From the NCBI RefSeq assembly GCF_014851395.1, contig NW_024044446.1, forward strand, positions 1 to 64,000: a DNA stretch of 64,000 bases, in the 5' to 3' direction. Below the pieces are notes generated by a model. The model saw nothing but the letters and a program-made list of their open reading frames with translations, ran no database searches and was not told where the DNA came from. The translations under genes and the position numbers were made by a program. Positions 59,701-64,000 of this stretch are shown here, piece by piece. Positions within the stretch are counted from its first letter, which is position 1. Each line of letters begins with the position of its first letter. Source of the DNA: Micropterus salmoides (Eukaryota; Chordata; Actinopteri; Centrarchiformes; Centrarchidae).

Positions 59701-62211
59701 TTTGAAGGGCTATATTTAAAGACAGATGGAGATAGAAAAATGATTCAAAGTACCAGTGGGAGCTATTAAGTGCCTTATCACATACAGGTGGCTGCATCAC
59801 TCCAGGCACAATTAATGATGAGTTATTAAGGGGCAAAGTGATTCCAGATTTGAATGTATGCATTATATGGATGAAATTTTCGGTGCTCTCAAAGGCTAAT
59901 ATTTCTAAAACTGATTGACGGAACGGGTTGATTCAAAGTACCAGTAGAAGCTTGAAACTGCTGTATCATACAAGTGTATCCACAATTCTAGACGCAAGTA
60001 TCCGTGAGTTATTGAGGGACCAAATGATTCCAGATTCCTATCTATTTTGGGTCCACTTCAAAGGCTGATATTTCAAAAAAGTTATTGAAGGAACGGTTTT
60101 ATTTCAAGTAGTTTAAAGTTGGAAGACTCCTGTATAAAGGACAGGTGTCTGCATGACTGTAGGCACATGTAATGATGAGTTAGTAAGGCACCAATGATTC
60201 CAGATTCTCATCCATTTAGTGGGCGAAATATGCAAATCTGGAGTTACATGAAAGGCTAGCACTTTAAAGACAGAGGGAGAGAGTGGTCTGGGTCCAAGTA
60301 CCTAAATGGCGATGCCCATATGGTGTCTGCAGAAATCAGGGCAACGATTGCCATATGTTCTTACCTGGGTCTGTGTGGCTAACTGTCACTCATTACCAAA
60401 CTTTCATACTGAGAAAATTTATTGTGGCACCGTATTTACCTATGCGGGATGCATGCATTGTCACAACCAAAAGTATGGTCACGTCTCTGCCCATTTGGAG
60501 TTGCCTTGCACCAGTACTGTGGGTTAATTTCTTCCGTTCCATGTATTCATGAACAGGATGTGAAAAGGGGATTTGTGACCTTTGCCTGTGTTTCAAGTAG
60601 CACAAGTGATGATGAGCTAATAAAGAAACCAAAACATTCTATATTCTCAAGTCCAAAGGATCGAATACACTTGGGGCACTTCAAAAGCTGATATGTCAAT
60701 AACTGATGAAGGAAGGAGTTCATTTCAATTGCCAATAAAGCTTGAAGCCTGCTGGATCACATTCAGGTTGCTGCATCATTCTAGCTACAAAATCAATGAG
60801 TTATTGAGGGACCAAATGATTTCAGATTCTCCTGTTTTGCATTATATGGATGACATTTTGGGTGCAATTCAAAAGCTGATATATCAAGAACTAATTGCAA
60901 GAACGGGTTGATTTCAAGTACCGCTTAAAGCTTGAAGACTGCTGTTTCACTACAGGTGTCTGCATCATTCTAGGTAAAAGTGTCATGAGTTATTGAGGCA
61001 CAAATGATTCCAGATTCTCATCTTTTGCATTATATGGATGCATTTTGGGTTCACTTCAGAGGCTGATATTTCAACAACTGGTTGAAGGAACGGGTTGATT
61101 TCAAGTGTCAATAAAAGGTGGAAGACTCCGTATCAGGGACAGGTGTTTGCATCACTGTAGGTACAAGCATCAAGGAGTTATTAAGGACCAATCATTCCAG
61201 ATTCTCATCTTTTGATGCACCATAGATGCAAATCTGGAATGACTTTGAAGGCCAATTCTGCAAAGACAGAAAGAGAGAAACCTCATTCCATGTACCAGTG
61301 GGAGGTTAAGAGTGCCTTACCACATACAGTGGCTGCATCGCTCTAGTCCAATTAATGATGAGTTATTAAGGGAAGAAATCATTCCAGATTCCTCTTTTGC
61401 TTGCGCATAAATGCAAATCTGGAATGACTTTGAAGGCCATATTGCAAAGACGCAAAGGAGAGAAACCTCATTCCATGTACCGGTGGGAGCTATTAGATGC
61501 TTTACTACATACAGGTGGCTGCATCACTCTAGTCTCAAATAATGATGAGTTATTAAGGGGCCAAATGATTCCAGATTCTCAATATTTAGTGGACCATAGA
61601 TTCAAATCTGGAATGACTTTGAAGGCCAATTCTGCAAAGACGGAAAGAGAGAGAAACCTCTTCCATGTACCGGTGGGAGCTATTAGAGTGCTTTACCACA
61701 TACAGGTGCTGCATCACTCTAGTCTCAAATATGAGAGTTATTAAGGGGCCAATGATTCCAATTCTCAACTATTTAGTGCACATAGATGAAATCGGAATGA
61801 GTTTGAAGGGCTAATTTTAAAGACGGATGGAGAGTAGAAAAATGATTCAAAGTGCCAGTGGTGAGGTTTAGAGTGCCTTATCACACACAGGTGGCTGCAT
61901 CACTCCAGTCACAATTTGATGATTATAAGGGGCAAATGCATTCCAGATTTCAATGTATTGGATATATGGATGAAATTTGTTGGTGCTCTTCAAAGGCCGA
62001 TTTTCTAAACACTGATTGAACGTGAACGCGGTTGATTCATAGTGACATAGTGGCTTGAAACTGCTGTATCACTTTCAAAGTGATCCACAATTCAGACGAA
62101 GTATTCCGTGAGTTATTTGAGGTGACCAATGATCCAGATTCCTATCTTATTTTGGGTCCACTTCAAAGGCTGATATTTCAAAAACTTATTGAAGGAACGG
62201 TTTATTCAAGT
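56723..62211 (+). repeat. Decaying right end of the HOR array
   Basis: Units starting 56,723, 58,859 and 60,983 shrink to 2,136 and 2,124 bp through scattered single-base deletions, and from about 61,730 on the sequence departs further by substitutions and short insertions. The array ends inside an alpha monomer (last match 'gaaggaacggtttattcaagta') directly against the 640-bp repeat at 62,212. Confidence 0.85.
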
Positions 62212-64000
62212 AATCACTGATGTTAAGTTTAGTGTTGCGCTAGGTAAGGATTCCTCACTCACCCAGGGAAAGCTCCAGAATGACACACACGGCGCTGGCT
62301 GGTTAGGAGGAGGGGAAAAGTACTGGCTAACGACTTACGTAGCTTAGCGTTAGCCAGACTGGTGCACGGTCCTGTGATGTGCCTTCAGAGTCCACAGAAA
62401 GTGAAAAACACCTCCCAACCCACATTTCACCTTATAAAGCCACAAAGGTGCATTACCTCTGCGCTGGTTCAAAAAATTGGACTCCACGGTCCTGTAGCTG
62501 TTTGATTCATTTATCTTTAATTCAGGCCGACTTGGTCCTGCTTCACTCTGCCTTGTTGCAACGTTTCGGAGGCGGCTTGTCCTTCATCAGGCATGACAGA
62601 GTGGTCCCTTTAATGTCCTTTTCCTTAGGTTTCTCCTTTAATTTGGTTCAAAAACGGTAAGTATTTTCCTTTTTCTAGTTTGAGGTAAGTGTTTTCTTTT
62701 GTTCTCTTCAGCTTGAGGCCATTATCAGAATAATTCTGCTAATTTTGCAATCTGCACCCTATTTGGGTGTCTGACGATTAAAATCCAATTCACTTCTTAG
62801 CCTTCCTCTTGAGAATTTTAAATTTCCAGTGGGTCACAATAATCACTGATGTTAAGTTTAGGTGTTGCAGCTAGGTAAGGATGTCCTCACTCACCAGGGA
62901 AAGCTCCAGAATGACACACACGGCGCTGGCTGGTTAGGAGGAGGGGAAAAGTACTGGCTAACGACTTACGTAGCTTAGCGTTAGCCAGACTGGTGCACGG
63001 TCCTGTGATGTGCCTTCAGAGTCCACAGAAAGTGAAAAACACCTCCCAACTCCACATTTCACCTTATAAAAGCCACAAAGGTGCATTACCTCTGCGCTGG
63101 TTCAAAAAATTGGACTCCACGGGTCCTGTAGCTGTTGATTCATTTATCTTTAATTCAGGCCGACTTGGTCCTGCTTCACTCTGCCTTGTTGCAACGTTTC
63201 GGAGGGCGGCTTGTCCTTCATCAGGCATGACAGAGTGGTCCCTTTAAATGTCCTTTTCCTTAGGTTTCCCTTTAATTTGGTTCAAAAACGGTAAGTATTT
63301 TCCTTTTTTCTAGTTTGAGGTAAGTGTTTTCTTGTTGTTCTCTTCAGCTTGAGGCCATTAATCAGAATAATATCTGCTAATTTTGCAATCTGCACCCTAT
63401 TTGGGTGTCTGACGATTAAAATCCAATTCACTTCTTAGCCTTCTCCTGCTTGAGAATTTTAATTTCCAGTGGGTCACAATAATCACTGATGTTAAGTTTA
63501 GGTGTTGCAGCTAGGTAAGGATGTCCTCACTCACCAGGGAAAGCTCCAGAATGACACACACGGCGCTGGCTGGTTAGGAGGAGGGGAAAAGTACTGGCTA
63601 ACGACTTACGTAGCTTAGCGTTAGCCAGACTGGTGCACGGTCCTGTGATGTGCCTTCAGAGTCCACAGAAAGTGAAAAACACCTCCCAACTCCACATTTC
63701 ACCTTATAAAAGCCACAAAGGTGCATTACCTCTGCGCTGGTTCAAAAAATTGGACTCCACGGGTCCTGTAGCTGTTGATTCATTTATCTTTAATTCAGGC
63801 CGACTTGGTCCTGCTTCACTCTGCCTTGTTGCAACGTTTCGGAGGGCGGCTTGTCCTTCATCAGGCATGACAGAGTGGTCCCTTTAAATGTCCTTTTCCT
63901 TAGGTTTCCCTTTAATTTGGTTCAAAAACGGTAAGTATTTTCCTTTTTTCTAGTTTGAGGTAAGTGTTTTCTTGTTGTTCTCTTCAGCTTGAGGCCATTA
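62212..64000. repeat. 640-bp tandem repeat (nearly three units)
   Basis: Units start with 'aatcactgatgttaagttta' at 62,212, 62,841 and 63,481 (spacing 629 and 640); the third is cut by the window end. The second and third look identical over the overlap; the first differs by scattered single-base changes, mostly deletions. No relation to the HOR monomers. Short ORFs (such as 62,993-63,247) show no domain. The minus strand has a CTGATGA...GAAAC motif in each unit. Confidence 0.92.
63196..63224 (-). ncRNA. Hammerhead-ribozyme-like core (minus strand)
   Basis: On the minus strand, CTGATGA (63,224-63,218) and GAAAC (63,200-63,196) are 17 nt apart, with GGA/TCC able to form a 3-bp stem II ending just before GAAAC. 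Further copies lie at 62,563-62,590 and 63,836-63,864. These are the two conserved boxes of hammerhead ribozymes as found in Penelope-like elements and retrozymes. Against it: an extra A at the first stem-II position, a very weak stem II, and no convincing stem III with a UH cleavage site. It is at best a relic or an unusual minimal form. Confidence 0.35.

Larger units (their letters stand above)
18442..62211 (+). repeat. Higher-order-repeat satellite array, about 44 kb
   Basis: Head-to-tail array built on a ~191-193-bp monomer. Using the landmark 'gtcaatgagttattgaggca', unit starts fall at 18640, 20998, 23355, 25711, 28065, 30596, 33116, 35262, 37409, 39555, 41702, 43848, 45995, 48142, 50289, 52436, 54583, 56723, 58859 and 60983: 19 complete units plus partial ends. 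In the 52,462-54,609 unit, segment lengths measured at the 'attccagatt' boundary are 191, 193, 192, 193, 193, 191, 173, 441, 189 and 191 (sum 2,147). Monomers are of two kinds: alpha (cattatatggatg, cttcaaaggctgatat, gaacgggttgatttcaagta) and beta (caaatctggaatgactttga, aaagagagagaaacctcatt). All short ORFs in the array follow from the repeat and show no domain. Confidence 0.97.

Noticed and set aside
18842..61768. Dozens of 60-131-codon ORFs on both strands of the satellite, recurring every ~2.15-2.36 kb
   Set aside because: They follow the repeat unit, overlap on both strands, shift or break with one-base indels and contain no recognisable domain. Repetition alone explains their conservation.
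18442..62211. CRISPR-like array
   Set aside because: The repeats are ~190 bp and contiguous with no spacers, and the gene context is eukaryotic.
62379..62660. 93-codon ORF and its 84-codon counterparts in the 640-bp repeat
   Set aside because: The frame differs between units because of indels, there is no domain, and it is repeated only because the DNA is.
63080..63120. tRNA-like T-arm around 'ctggttcaaaaaattgg'
   Set aside because: No acceptor, anticodon or D-arm can be folded around it.

Overview
The window looks like vertebrate, most probably percomorph teleost, DNA. It is AT-rich, its genes have small exons with GT-AG introns, it carries 3' pieces of L2-clade LINEs whose reverse-transcriptase C-termini and 3' UTRs are typical of fish genomes, and CA/GT microsatellites are common. 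No bacterial or viral gene organisation is visible.

Region 1 (about 1-18,400) is a local segmental triplication of one gene. Copy A (exons 599-6,708) and copy B (exons 9,700-14,446) encode a multi-exon protein: two N-terminal C2H2-like zinc fingers, an acidic/Ser-rich linker with a short coiled coil, a SAM-like core-binding region and a tyrosine-recombinase (YR, phage-integrase-fold) catalytic region, then a Pro/Thr/Glu-rich tail. Copy A keeps Arg, Lys, Arg, His and the presumptive Tyr nucleophile, with Asn where box-II His is expected. Copy B has lost the box-II Arg and, through an in-frame deletion, the whole segment holding His and Tyr. Copy C (16,400-18,360) is reduced to the promoter/first exon joined through intron 1 to the C-terminal tail and 3' UTR, with two internal tandem duplications. 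L2 fragments sit in intron 1 of copy A and between A and B.

Degenerate ~190-bp repeat monomers lie inside an intron of A and B, in their flanks and between B and C (15,000-16,390).

Region 2 (about 18,442-62,211) is a ~44-kb satellite built from the same monomers in higher-order repeat (HOR) form. Four units of 2,354-2,358 bp are followed by two of ~2.52-2.53 kb, ten of exactly 2,146 or 2,147 bp, and decaying units of 2,140, 2,136 and 2,124 bp plus a broken end. Each 2,147-bp HOR holds nine ~190-bp monomers of two types (alpha and beta) and one 441-bp composite with ~250 bp of non-monomer sequence. That composite has a diverged relative at 15,830-16,190, next to the array, so the satellite appears to have been born locally. 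Beta monomers carry a 48-bp imperfect palindrome.

Region 3 (62,212-64,000) is an unrelated ~640-bp tandem repeat, nearly three units. Its minus strand carries a hammerhead-ribozyme-like core, suggesting a Penelope-like element or retrozyme origin.

No RNA gene, CRISPR array or operon was found. Short ORFs inside the satellite are judged to be chance. Two patches (31.1-31.6 kb and about 57.4-62.8 kb) are rich in single-base deletions and may be low-accuracy consensus.
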